DNA of 14,810 bases. Source: DATBDM01 sp034664425 (GTDB taxonomy: Bacteria > Actinomycetota > Thermoleophilia > Solirubrobacterales > Solirubrobacteraceae). The notes beneath the pieces were generated by a model. That model saw only the letters and a program-made list of their open reading frames with translations, had not been told where the DNA came from and ran no database searches. This document shows positions 1 to 8,621 of this stretch, one piece after another (positions within the stretch are counted from its first letter, which is position 1; every line of letters starts with the position of its first letter). The DNA is taken from contig JAXDHR010000152.1 of NCBI GenBank assembly GCA_034664425.1, forward strand, positions 1-14,810, written 5' to 3'. A program made the translations under genes and the position numbers.

Positions 1-1112
1 ACGCCGATGCCCTTGCGCTGGCCGATCGTGAAGTGGTGCGCCCCGCGGTGAGCCCCGAGCACCCGTCCGCCGGCGTCGACGATCTCCCCCGGCCTGTCGC
101 CGAGCTCGCCGTGGCGGGCGAGGAACGCCGCCTTGCCGGTGCCGGCGAGGAAGCAGAGGTCCTGCGAGTCGGCGCGGCCGGCCACGGGCAGGCCGGCATC
201 GGCGGCGAGCGCGCGGACCGCCGGCTTCGTCAGCTCACCGAGCGGGAAGCGCAGACGCTCGAGCGTGGCCGGCGCGACCGCGGCGAGCATGTAGGTCTGG
301 TCCTTGGCGGGGTCGGCGGCCGCCCGCAGCAGGCCGTCGGGGTTGCGGCGGGCGTAGTGGCCCGTGGCGAGGTCGGCGGCGCCGAGCGCGTCGGCGTAGG
401 CGACCATCGCATCGAGCCGCACGTGCCCGTTGCAGTTCACGCACGGGTTCGGCGTCTCCCCTGCCGCGTGCCCGCTGAGGAACGGATCGACGACCCCGGC
501 TCGGAACTCATCGCGCAGGTCGAGCGTGAGATGCGCCATGCCCATCCGGTGCGCGACCGCGCGGGCGAGACGCACGGCGTGGGCGGAGCAGCAGGACGCC
601 TCGGCGTCGTTGGCGGGGTCCGCCCACAGCTCGAGCGTGACCGCGACGGCCTCCCGGCCCGCGCGGTCGACGAGCAGTGCGGCGACCGCGGAGTCCACGC
701 CACCGCTCATCGCCACGAGCGTCCGCCGCGGCGACGGCGCCAGCGCGGCCCCGGCACGGACGGCGGCGCCGAGTGCACGGTGCAGCGCGTCGGCGGCAAG
801 CTCGGCAGCGTGCAGCTTGCCCGGAGAAAGGCCGCCGAGCTCGGCGGAGATCGCGCGCGTGCCGACGCGCGCGGCATCGAGCACGTCTGCGTCCTCGACC
901 AGCGTCACCGCTGCCGAGCCCGCCGCGATCAGTGCGCCGCAGCCCTCGGCGTCGAAGCCGGCCGCGGCGACGCGATCGCCGTCGACGCGCGCGGAGATGC
1001 GGATCAGGTCGCCGCACGCGGCGCCACCGGCGCTCCCGTGCGACGCGCCGGGAACGCGGCGACCGCGCCCCGTGGGCGCGGTCAGGTGCTGCTCGAAGCG
1101 CTCGCGGTCCAC
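1..1112 (-). CDS. mnmA: IscU/NifU-like domain fused to tRNA 2-thiouridylase MnmA (3' end outside window)
   Basis: This is a 370-codon partial reading frame, and its C-terminal ~110 residues lie beyond the window. Residues ~8-115 look like an IscU/NifU Fe-S scaffold: CGD at 33-35, EGCG at 56-59 and KLHA at 99-102. The usual third cluster cysteine is therefore Ala102. From residue ~131 a full MnmA begins. Visible parts are the SGGVDS PP-loop (136-141), NPCVNCN (222-228), TGHY (250-253), DQTYML (271-276) and DSQDLCF (315-321). MnmA makes the 2-thio group of U34 in Lys, Glu and Gln tRNAs in the cytoplasm, using ATP and relayed sulfur. The pair C224xxC227 plus C320 resembles the MnmA type proposed to bind a [4Fe-4S] cluster. 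I chose GTG at 1112 because it precedes the scaffold domain and has TAGAAT 8 bases upstream; there is no Shine-Dalgarno. I believe annotated NifU/MnmA fusions exist in deep-branching actinobacteria, but could not check. The identification of both domains is strong. Confidence 0.93.
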   Translation of the reverse strand, partial: MDRERFEQHLTAPTGRGRRVPGASHGSAGGAACGDLIRISARVDGDRVAAAGFDAEGCGALIAAGSAAVTLVEDADVLDAARVGTRAISAELGGLSPGKLHAAELAADALHRALGAAVRAGAALAPSPRRTLVAMSGGVDSAVAALLVDRAGREAVAVTLELWADPANDAEASCCSAHAVRLARAVAHRMGMAHLTLDLRDEFRAGVVDPFLSGHAAGETPNPCVNCNGHVRLDAMVAYADALGAADLATGHYARRNPDGLLRAAADPAKDQTYMLAAVAPATLERLRFPLGELTKPAVRALAADAGLPVAGRADSQDLCFLAGTGKAAFLARHGELGDRPGEIVDAGGRVLGAHRGAHHFTIGQRKGIG

Positions 1113-1120
1113 GAGCGCCG

Positions 1121-1126
1121 ATTCTA
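1121..1126 (-). promoter_or_regulatory. Possible -10 box (TAGAAT) for leaderless mnmA fusion transcript
   Basis: On the minus strand TAGAAT matches the actinobacterial -10 pattern TANNNT and ends 8 bases before the GTG start. No Shine-Dalgarno lies between them. That spacing would put the transcription start at or next to the start codon. No clear -35 is visible, and the upstream gene ends only 22 bases away, so read-through from it is equally possible. Confidence 0.35.
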
Positions 1127-1134
1127 GGCGGCGG

Positions 1135-2193
1135 CTACCGGCAGGACTTGAGGTTCTGCTTCGCCGCGTGGCGCTCGAACGGCTTGCCCAGGGCGGCCTT
1201 GCGCGAGTCGAACGAGTGCAGCACGTTGGACACGTTGGCCAGGCTCGGGTGCGTGCCCAGCGCGCGCACCTGCGAGCGGTGGACGGACTGCATGGCGGTG
1301 GCGTCGGCGACCAGCGTTTTGTGGAAGCCGCGAAGGCGCGACGGAGCGGGCGTGGCGCGCAGCCGGCGCACGAAGCCGCCGAAGCGCTCGATACGGCTGC
1401 CGAGCGCGCGGGGCGCCTTGCCGACGGTCGTGGCCTGCGGCATCGCGACCATGTCGCGCACGACCGAGGAGCAGGCGCCGTTGACGCGCTTGAGGTACGC
1501 GCTCTTGGTCAGGCCGCCCGAGGCGCGCAGGGCGTCGACGACGGCCTGGTTGACGGCCAGCGCGTCGACGTACCCGACGAGGTTGGTGGAGCGCAGCTTG
1601 CGATCGACGATCACCAGGGTCGGGGCCTGCTCGACGTCGGCGCCGCGGGTGATGCGGGCGTAGCGCGAGACGTTCGAGATCGGGGCGGCGTGGACGAAGA
1701 CCGCGCCGTCGAAGCGGTCGACCTTCTTCAGGGCGGCATGTACGAGCCGGTCGTCGGGCGACTGCGGGTTCCAGAAGAGCAGCGCGAGGACCTTGTGATG
1801 CGCGACCGCCTTGAGCACCGGAAGCGGCAGGCCGGTGGCCTTCGCGGAGCCGGCGGTCGCGGGCGGCGTCGTGGAGCCGTTCGCGGTGTGCGCGGCACTG
1901 CCGGCCGCGGTCCGCGTGCCCGTGGAATCGGTGCCGGCGGCCGCGGAGGCCGCGTCGGACTTCGCGCTCGCGGCGTCGGTGGCGGCGGCCGCGGACTTGG
2001 CGGACTCGACGGCCTTCCCGAAGCCGGTCTGCGCGGGCGCGCCGGTGTTCACGTTGCCAGCTGGGGCGGCGGGCGCGGGAGCCGGGGTCGCCGCGCTCTT
2101 GGGGCGGAGGGCGACCATGTAGAGGGCGACGAAGGCGACCGCCACTCCAAGGACGATCCGCAGGGGGAGGCTGATCTGGCTCACGCCCGGCAT
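1135..2193 (-). CDS. Membrane-anchored thioredoxin-fold protein lacking CXXC
   Basis: This is 352 residues from the ATG at 2193. One transmembrane helix spans ~9-29 with a very short N-tail. A long Ala/Thr/Ser-rich low-complexity linker follows (~30-130), then a thioredoxin-like domain (~134-225) and a basic, helical-looking C-terminal part (~240-352). In the thioredoxin domain the strand ALLFWNPQS (137-145) occupies the usual active-site position without CXXC, and QAPTLVIVD carries the expected cis-proline. A redox role at that site is therefore unlikely. Only two cysteines remain downstream, C240 and C351, which might form a disulfide. The topology predicts that the fold faces the outside of the membrane. 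An in-frame GTG at 2241 would add 16 residues unlike a signal, so I prefer 2193, although neither start has a good ribosome site. It lies between aspS and mnmA on the same strand, and no specific function can be named. Confidence 0.72.
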   Translation of the reverse strand: MPGVSQISLPLRIVLGVAVAFVALYMVALRPKSAATPAPAPAAPAGNVNTGAPAQTGFGKAVESAKSAAAATDAASAKSDAASAAAGTDSTGTRTAAGSAAHTANGSTTPPATAGSAKATGLPLPVLKAVAHHKVLALLFWNPQSPDDRLVHAALKKVDRFDGAVFVHAAPISNVSRYARITRGADVEQAPTLVIVDRKLRSTNLVGYVDALAVNQAVVDALRASGGLTKSAYLKRVNGACSSVVRDMVAMPQATTVGKAPRALGSRIERFGGFVRRLRATPAPSRLRGFHKTLVADATAMQSVHRSQVRALGTHPSLANVSNVLHSFDSRKAALGKPFERHAAKQNLKSCR

Positions 2194-2231
2194 ATCGGCA
2201 CATCGACCCGGGATCCTTAGTGATTGGGGTG

Positions 2232-2272
2232 CCCACCCCACCCCCGCGCTACCCCCGCCTCGCCCCCCGGCC

Positions 2273-2279
<7 letters not shown>
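2232..2279 (-). other. G-rich tract with quadruplex potential between aspS and the next gene
   Basis: Read on the minus strand, this stretch holds seven separate runs of three or more G within 48 bases, with loops of 1-6 bases. It starts at the last codons of aspS and covers most of the gap before the thioredoxin-fold gene. Four or more such runs meet the usual sequence rule for an intramolecular G-quadruplex, in both the non-template DNA and the mRNA. A short GGGGT/ACCCC hairpin overlaps its 3' end. Whether it folds or terminates transcription is not known from sequence. Confidence 0.5.
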
Positions 2280-4047
<1,768 letters not shown>

Positions 4048-4048
<1 letters not shown>

Positions 4049-5286
4049 CAGATTCCCCTCGAGATGTCGCGAATCACCATGTCGGCGCCCACCGTCTTCT
4101 GGTCTCCCGTCTCCATGTCCTTGAGCGCGGTCCCGTCGTCGCCGAGGATCGCAACGTAGCGGGCGCCGGCCCGGTCGGCCTGCTTGAGCTGGCCCTTGAG
4201 GCTGCGGCCCGCGAGCTCGAGTCGCGCGGCGTGCCCGGCGCGGCGCGCGTCGGCCGCGAGCCGGAAGGCCGCGGCGCGGAGCTCCGGCTTCGCGTACGCG
4301 ACGTAGAGGTCCAGCGGCGGCGGCGCGACGGGCGGCGGCGGCGCGGCCATCAGCATCCGCTCGACGCCGGCGGCCCACCCCATGCCGGGGGTCGGCGGGC
4401 CGCCGATCTGCTCGATCAGGCGGTCGTAGCGGCCCCCGCCGCCGAGCGCGTTCTGCGCGGACTCGAGCGTCGAGGACTGGAACTCGAACAGCGTGCGCGT
4501 GTAGTAGTCGAGCCCGCGCACGAGCGTCGTGTCGACGTCGTAGGGCATTCCGGCGCCGTCGAGCAGCTCGCGCACGGCGGCGAAGTGCCCGAGGTCGTCC
4601 GCCGGCAGGCGATCGAGCAGCCGCGGCGCGGCCTCCATCACCCGCTGGGTGCCCGCATGCTTGGCGTCGAACGCGCGCAGCGGGTTGAGCTCGATGCGCC
4701 CGCGGACCTCCTCGGACAGCTCGTCCGAGCGCGCTCGGAGATAGGTCTGCAGCTCCTCGCGATAGTCCGCGCGAGCCTCGGGGCTGCCGAGCGAGGCGAT
4801 CACGAGCCGGACGCCTCCGGTCTCGAGGCGCTCGAGCAGCTCAGCGAGCAGCAGGATGCTCTCCGCGTCGACGGCCGGATCGTCGGAGCCGATCGCCTCC
4901 GCGCCGATCTGCCAGAACTGGCGGAAGCGCCCGGCCTGCGGGCGCTCGCGGCGGAAGAAGCTCGAGAGGTACCAGAGCTTCACGGGCTGCGGCAGCTTGT
5001 GCATCCCGTGCTCGAGGTACGCCCGGCAGACCGGCGCGGTGCCCTCGGGGCGCAGCGTGATCGAGCCGTCGCCCTCCGCGAGCGTGTACATCTCCTTCTG
5101 CACCACGTCGGTCGCCTCGCCGACGCCGCGGGCGAACAGTTCGGTCGCCTCGAAGACCGGCGTCTCGATGCGCGCGTAGCCCGCCCGCTCGAGCACGGCC
5201 GCCGCTTCGCGCTCGACGTGCGCGCGCGCGAGCGCCATGTCGCCCAGCACGTCGTAGGTGCCGCGCGGTGCCTGGATGCGGGCCAC
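4048..5286 (-). CDS. hisS: Histidine--tRNA ligase
   Basis: This is a 412-residue class II HisRS, a typical length for the short bacterial form. The N-terminus IQAPRGTYDVL is diagnostic. Motif 1 lies around RIETPVFE and motif 2 is seen as LRPEGTAPVCRAYLEH and FRRERPQAGRFRQFWQ. The histidine-specific motifs are LVRGLDYYTRTLFE and GGGGRYDRL, and motif 3 is GWAAGVERMLM. After a proline-rich hinge (APPPPVAPPPLD) comes the C-terminal anticodon-binding domain. It attaches histidine to tRNA(His) in the cytoplasm. The GTG at 5286 gives the standard N-terminus, and it lies 11 bases after the stop of the upstream hydrolase with only a weak ribosome site. It is followed by aspS with a one-base overlap. 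A hisS-aspS pair, often preceded by an MBL-fold hydrolase, is a recurrent arrangement in high-GC Gram-positives, to my knowledge. Confidence 0.97.
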
Positions 5287-5297
5287 TGATGCGCCCG

Positions 5298-5936
5298 TTA
5301 CGCCGGAAGTTCCTGCAGGAACGGGTTGGTCGCCCGCTCGCGGCCAAGCGTCGTGGTCCCCATGTGCCCGGGCAGGACCTGGGTCTCGCCGGGCAGCCGT
5401 TCGAGCAGCATGGCGATCGACGCGAGCAGCGTCGCGTGGTCGCCGCCGGGCAGGTCGGTGCGCCCGACGGAGCCCTCGAAGAGCACATCGCCCGAGATCA
5501 GCACGCCCTCATCGGCGAACGAGTAGGCGACGTGGCCGGGCGAATGGCCCGGGACGAACAGCACGTCGATCTCGAACCCGGCCAGCTCCAGCCGCTCGCC
5601 GCCCTCGACCGTCGAGTCGGCGTCGTAGCTCTCGAACGGCCCGAAGCCCGGCAGCCGCATGAAGCGGTTGATGTCGGCGAGCACGTGGACCTCGAGCGCG
5701 GGGCAGGTGACCGGCGCCCCGGTGGCGCGCGCGACCTCGGCGACCGCGCCGACGTGGTCGAAGTGGGTGTGGGTGAGGATGATCGCCTCGGCGGTCAGTC
5801 CGTGCTCGTCGAGCATGGCGAGGATCCGCTCCGCCTCATCGCCGGGGTCGATCACGAGGGCGCGGTCGGAGCCCTCGTTCCAGACGATCCAGCAGTTCTC
5901 CTGAACCGGCCCGACGGTGAGGCATCGCTCCTCCAT
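5298..5936 (-). CDS. Glyoxalase II-like MBL-fold metallohydrolase
   Basis: This is a 212-residue metallo-beta-lactamase-fold protein of the short glyoxalase II (YcbL/GloC) type. The metal motif THTHFDH has H56, H58, D60 and H61. Further ligands are visible in VPGHSPGH, SGDVLFEGSVGRTD and LPGHMGTTT. It has no signal peptide, so it is cytoplasmic. Relatives hydrolyse thioesters such as S-lactoylglutathione or other small thiol conjugates. Actinobacteria usually use mycothiol or similar thiols, so the substrate cannot be named. The ATG at 5936 overlaps the stop of the upstream small membrane protein gene by one base (TGATG), with GGAAAG as a modest ribosome site. It sits just before hisS, which suggests co-transcription. 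Confidence 0.9.
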   Translation of the reverse strand: MEERCLTVGPVQENCWIVWNEGSDRALVIDPGDEAERILAMLDEHGLTAEAIILTHTHFDHVGAVAEVARATGAPVTCPALEVHVLADINRFMRLPGFGPFESYDADSTVEGGERLELAGFEIDVLFVPGHSPGHVAYSFADEGVLISGDVLFEGSVGRTDLPGGDHATLLASIAMLLERLPGETQVLPGHMGTTTLGRERATNPFLQELPA

Positions 5937-6322
5937 CAGCGCTGCTTTCCGGCGGGCGCCGTGGCACCGCGGCGGCGCTGATCGCGCGTGTAGGCCCAGC
6001 GGTCGGTCGCGAACACGAGCGGGGTGTAGAGCACGAACGACAGGACGGCGAGGATCAGGCTCGAGCCGATCGACTGGTTCTTGCCGAAGACGCCGATCTG
6101 GGTCAGCGCGAACAGCAGCACGGCGAAGCCCGCGGCCTTCGTCGCCGAGCGCTTCAGCGTGGCCGGCTTCAGCGGCGGGCGGCTGCCCTTCGCCGCCGTG
6201 CCCTTGGCGCCCGGACGGGCCGGCGCGCCGGGTGCGGGACGGCTCGTCCGGCCCTTGACCTCGACGGCGCCGGCAGCGTTGCCACGGTGCTTGGTACGGC
6301 GCTTGCGCTTCGTCTGAGCCAT
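5936..6322 (-). CDS. Small basic protein with two membrane helices
   Basis: This is 128 residues. The first ~60 are strongly basic and low in complexity (MAQTKRKRRTKHRGN, then Pro/Ala/Lys-rich). Two hydrophobic helices follow at about 63-79 and 86-105, then a basic tail (TRDQRRRG). The positive-inside rule places both ends in the cytoplasm. The basic head could contact nucleic acid, ribosomes or acidic lipids, but nothing identifies a family. Its stop overlaps the start of the MBL hydrolase gene, and it lies 20 bases after the acyltransferase stop. The ATG at 6322 has no good Shine-Dalgarno, and TACCCT ends 9 bases upstream on the same strand, so the transcript could be leaderless. Confidence 0.75.
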   Translation of the reverse strand: MAQTKRKRRTKHRGNAAGAVEVKGRTSRPAPGAPARPGAKGTAAKGSRPPLKPATLKRSATKAAGFAVLLFALTQIGVFGKNQSIGSSLILAVLSFVLYTPLVFATDRWAYTRDQRRRGATAPAGKQR

Positions 6323-6331
6323 GTCGATCCG

Positions 6332-6337
6332 AGGGTA
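6332..6337 (-). promoter_or_regulatory. Possible -10 box (TACCCT) for a leaderless transcript
   Basis: TACCCT on the minus strand fits TANNNT and is separated from the ATG at 6322 by 9 bases. Only a weak GGA stands in for a ribosome site. It would provide an internal promoter for the small membrane protein, MBL hydrolase, hisS and aspS set. No -35 match is seen. Confidence 0.3.
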
Positions 6338-6342
6338 GAGGA

Positions 6343-7248
6343 TCAACCGACCACGGGCATGCCGCGCTCGCGATCGAGTGCGTCGAGCGCCTCCTGCATC
6401 TCCCCCGTGACCCTGTCGTAGACCTCGTCGCGGTCCGGGTCGTCGCCGAAGCGCTCGGTGAGGTCGATCGGGTCGAGCACCTGCAGCCCGATCTTCGAGG
6501 GCAGCGGCACGCGGCCCGGGAAGTCGAGCACGTTGACCCCGACCGGCGGACCGATCGAGATCGGCAGCACCGTCAGCCGGAACATGCGGTCGAGCATCAG
6601 CGCCCGCGCGACGCGCCGCCCGCGGGTGACGAAGAGCGCCGTCTCCTGCCCGCCGATGGCGACGACGGGAACGATCGGCACGCCCGCCTCGAGCGCGAGC
6701 CTGATCCAGCCGCGACGGTGATCGAAGTCGATCTCGGCCGAGCGCCACGACGGGCGGAACGTCTCGACGTCGCCGCCGGGGTAGACGAGCACCGGCGCGC
6801 CGCGGTCGAACGCGCGCTTGGCGTTCTCGTGCGAGGCGGCGATCGCGCCGTAGCGGCGCAGGTGGCCGAGCGCCGGATTGCGCGCGACCATGTCGTGCGC
6901 GAGCTGGTAGAAGCGGCGCTCGGGTCCGAAGTGCTCGTAGAACGCGTAGGCGAACAGGAACGTGTCGACGATCACGAGCCCGCCGGAGTGGTTGCCGACG
7001 AGCAGCGCGGGGCCATCGGGGATGCGCTCGAGCCCGTGCACCTCGGTGCGGAAGTAGGCCTGCGTCGGCGGCATCAGCGCCGGCAACGTCCTGGCGATGT
7101 ACTGCGCGTCCCAGGCATCGAGGTCGTCGCCGTAGCCCGCGAGCGGGTGCGAGACGCCCGCCGCGACCTCCGCGGCGATGTCGAGCGCGGCGCCGGCGGA
7201 CCCCGCGGCGTAGCCGACCACGCGCCGGAGCTGGGAGGACCCGATCAC
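6343..7248 (-). CDS. Lysophospholipid/glycerol acyltransferase family protein
   Basis: This is a 301-residue member of the PlsC-like acyltransferase superfamily. The first block is GNHSGGLVIVDTF, where the catalytic His follows Asn but the usual HX4D aspartate is displaced. Actinobacterial members with NHSGG share this. The second block is LVYPGGDVETFRPS, which fits the acyl-acceptor (EGT/PGG) motif, and later IGPPVGVNVLDFPGRVPLPSKI resembles the family's C-terminal part. It probably moves an acyl group from acyl-CoA or acyl-ACP to a lyso-lipid or diacylglycerol at the inner membrane face. The substrate is not known. GTG at 7248 is supported by a strong GGGGGAGG ribosome site with 9 bases spacing. 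It lies 30 bases after the formimidoyltransferase stop and so is probably in one transcript with it. Confidence 0.88.
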   Translation of the reverse strand: MIGSSQLRRVVGYAAGSAGAALDIAAEVAAGVSHPLAGYGDDLDAWDAQYIARTLPALMPPTQAYFRTEVHGLERIPDGPALLVGNHSGGLVIVDTFLFAYAFYEHFGPERRFYQLAHDMVARNPALGHLRRYGAIAASHENAKRAFDRGAPVLVYPGGDVETFRPSWRSAEIDFDHRRGWIRLALEAGVPIVPVVAIGGQETALFVTRGRRVARALMLDRMFRLTVLPISIGPPVGVNVLDFPGRVPLPSKIGLQVLDPIDLTERFGDDPDRDEVYDRVTGEMQEALDALDRERGMPVVG

Positions 7249-7278
7249 GCGGGGATGCCTCCCCCGCGAGAACGAGCG

Positions 7279-8133
7279 TCAAACGTCGGCGAGCAGCGCC
7301 TCGAGTGGCGGCGGCGCGTCCAACGCGACGTCCGCCGGCCAGCCGTCGAGGGCGGCGCGGGGGACCGGCGCGACGAGCTCGGCGCCCGCCACCGTCGCAC
7401 GCGCCGCGACCGCCGCGAGCACCTCGGCGAGCCGCACGCGGTCAAGGTCCTCGACGTTCGTGGAGACCTGCGCGCCGCCCGCCCACAGGCCGAGGGCGCG
7501 CACGCCGGGCAACCCGTCCGGCGCGCCCTCGCGGATCGCGGCGGCGACCGCGCGCGCGTCGTCGCGCGTGGCGTCCGCGCCGAGGCGCAGGTTGAAGGCG
7601 CCGAGCGGCGGCCGCGCGGCGACCAGCACCGCCCCGGTGCGCGGATGCAGTGCGCGCGGCCCCGCGTCGGGGACGAGCTCGCCGGCCTCGATCCGTGCGG
7701 CGAGCCGCTCGGGACCGCCGCGCCGCAGGTCGGCGCGGGTGCGGCCGCCGCCGAGCATGCCGTAGAGCAGCACCGGCGCGCCGAGCGCGCTCCCGAGCAG
7801 ATCCGCCAGCACGAGCGCCTCGGCGCAGGCGGCGCCACGATCCCGCGCGTCCAGGAAGACGATCGGGGCGATGTCGACGGCCCCCACGCGCGGGTGCTCG
7901 CCGGCGTGCGCGCGCAGGTCGATGCGCTCGGCCGCGACGACCGCCCCGGCCGTCACTGCCTCGGCCAGCCGCCCGGGTGCGCCGGCCAGCGTGAACACGG
8001 CGCGATGGTGGTCCGCGTCGCGGCTCGCGTGCAGCAGGCGCGCGCCCGCCGAGCCGAAGGCGTCCGCGATCGCCGCCAGCGGGGCGCCGTCGCGCCCCTC
8101 GGAGAGGTTCGGGACGGCGAGCAGGGTGGTCAT
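7279..8133 (-). CDS. Glutamate formimidoyltransferase (stand-alone FTCD N-terminal enzyme)
   Basis: This is 284 residues covering the formiminotransferase N and C subdomains only. There is no cyclodeaminase domain. The start VPNLSEGRD, DHHRAVFTLAG at 41-51 and EHPRVGAVDIAPI at 79-91 are characteristic. H80 fits the catalytic histidine, His82 of the mammalian enzyme. GPRALHPRTGAVLVAARPPL marks the second subdomain. The enzyme transfers the formimino group between formimino-glutamate and tetrahydrofolate, linking histidine breakdown to the one-carbon pool in the cytoplasm. No other histidine-degradation gene is near, and the cyclodeaminase step must be done by a separate protein. ATG at 8133 has no clear ribosome site. 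It begins the run of minus-strand genes, just after a strong hairpin. Confidence 0.92.
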   Translation of the reverse strand: MTTLLAVPNLSEGRDGAPLAAIADAFGSAGARLLHASRDADHHRAVFTLAGAPGRLAEAVTAGAVVAAERIDLRAHAGEHPRVGAVDIAPIVFLDARDRGAACAEALVLADLLGSALGAPVLLYGMLGGGRTRADLRRGGPERLAARIEAGELVPDAGPRALHPRTGAVLVAARPPLGAFNLRLGADATRDDARAVAAAIREGAPDGLPGVRALGLWAGGAQVSTNVEDLDRVRLAEVLAAVAARATVAGAELVAPVPRAALDGWPADVALDAPPPLEALLADV

Positions 8134-8145
8134 GGCCGCTTAACG

Positions 8146-8175
8146 GCGACGGGCCCGCCAGAGCGGGCCCGTCGC
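8146..8175 (-). terminator. Strong hairpin after the cold-shock gene
   Basis: A perfect 13-bp GC-rich stem (8146-8158 with 8163-8175) closes a CAGA loop. It lies between the stop of the cold-shock gene and the start of the formimidoyltransferase gene. On the minus strand it is followed only by a short CGTTAA, so it lacks the T-run of a classic intrinsic terminator. This is common in high-GC actinobacteria. It could also protect the 3' end of the cold-shock mRNA. Confidence 0.65.
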
Positions 8176-8191
8176 GAAGCGCGAGTCGGTT

Positions 8192-8395
8192 CTACGCGAG
8201 GTGCACGTTCGCGGCGTTCGGGCCCTTGGGGCCCTGCTCCGCGTCGTACGAGACCTTCGCACCCTCGGCGAGGGTACGGAAGCCGTCCCCCTGGATCGCC
8301 GAGAAATGCACGAAGAGGTCCTTGCCCCCATCCTCCGGCGTGATGAAGCCGAAGCCCTTCTCGTCGCTGAACCACTTGACGGTTCCGATGGCCAT
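8192..8395 (-). CDS. Cold-shock domain protein
   Basis: This is a 67-residue protein, the full length of the bacterial CspA family. A single OB-fold carries both RNA-binding motifs, KGFGFI (RNP1) and VHFSA (RNP2), after the typical MAIGTVKWF start. Such proteins bind single-stranded RNA or DNA in the cytoplasm and melt mRNA structure, either at low temperature or constitutively. The ATG at 8395 has GGAGG 10 bases upstream. A possible -10 (TAGCGT) lies more than 100 bases upstream, so the mRNA may have a long leader as many csp mRNAs do. A strong hairpin follows the stop codon, so it is probably a single-gene transcript. Several paralogues are usual per genome, so I give no number. Confidence 0.97.
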   Translation of the reverse strand: MAIGTVKWFSDEKGFGFITPEDGGKDLFVHFSAIQGDGFRTLAEGAKVSYDAEQGPKGPNAANVHLA

Positions 8396-8506
8396 GCTGA
8401 TTTCGCCTCCACGGCGTTGGTGCCTGCGTGACGCGGAGGATTAGGCCCTCATGCGACGCTGAACACTGCTGTACCGAACCCCCTTGGGCGCGGTCCTACT
8501 CCAAGA

Positions 8507-8512
8507 ACGCTA
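8507..8512 (-). promoter_or_regulatory. Possible -10 box (TAGCGT) for the cold-shock gene
   Basis: On the minus strand TGCTAGCGTTC contains an extended -10-like TGC-TAGCGT. It would give a 5' leader of about 105 bases before the cold-shock ATG. The same GCTAGCGT string precedes the beta-propeller gene (12702-12709). No convincing -35 is present at 17 bases in either case. Confidence 0.3.
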
Positions 8513-8577
8513 GCAGGGAATCGCCGTTCGATCCAGCGATCCGTGGGGTAGGCCCTTCCGAGCGTGACCAGGCGTAT

Positions 8578-8597
8578 GCCTGACAACGTTGTCAGGC
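8578..8597. promoter_or_regulatory. Perfect 20-bp palindrome, LacI-family operator type
   Basis: GCCTGACAACGTTGTCAGGC is a perfect inverted repeat with a central CG. The core AACGTT flanked by symmetric arms is the hallmark of LacI/GalR/CcpA-family operators. It ends 24 bases before the start of the exported GH130-like gene and 13 bases before its ribosome site. That is where a repressor would block transcription. No LacI-type gene is in the window. Confidence 0.7.
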
Positions 8598-8621
8598 AGC
8601 CACCACAGATGGAGGAGCCGC

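Noticed and set aside
430..2220. Long plus-strand open frame (596 codons) opposite mnmA and the thioredoxin-fold gene
   Set aside because: Its translation is Arg/Ala/Gly-rich with no domain, while the minus strand gives clear motifs. It is a by-product of very high GC.
5936..7282. One long protein joining the acyltransferase region and the small membrane protein
   Set aside because: The upstream half is out of frame with the acyltransferase motifs. Only the last 128 codons, from ATG 6322, look like a real protein.
6718..8343. Plus-strand open frame of 541 codons across the acyltransferase, formimidoyltransferase and cold-shock genes
   Set aside because: It runs antisense through three recognisable proteins and has no domain of its own.
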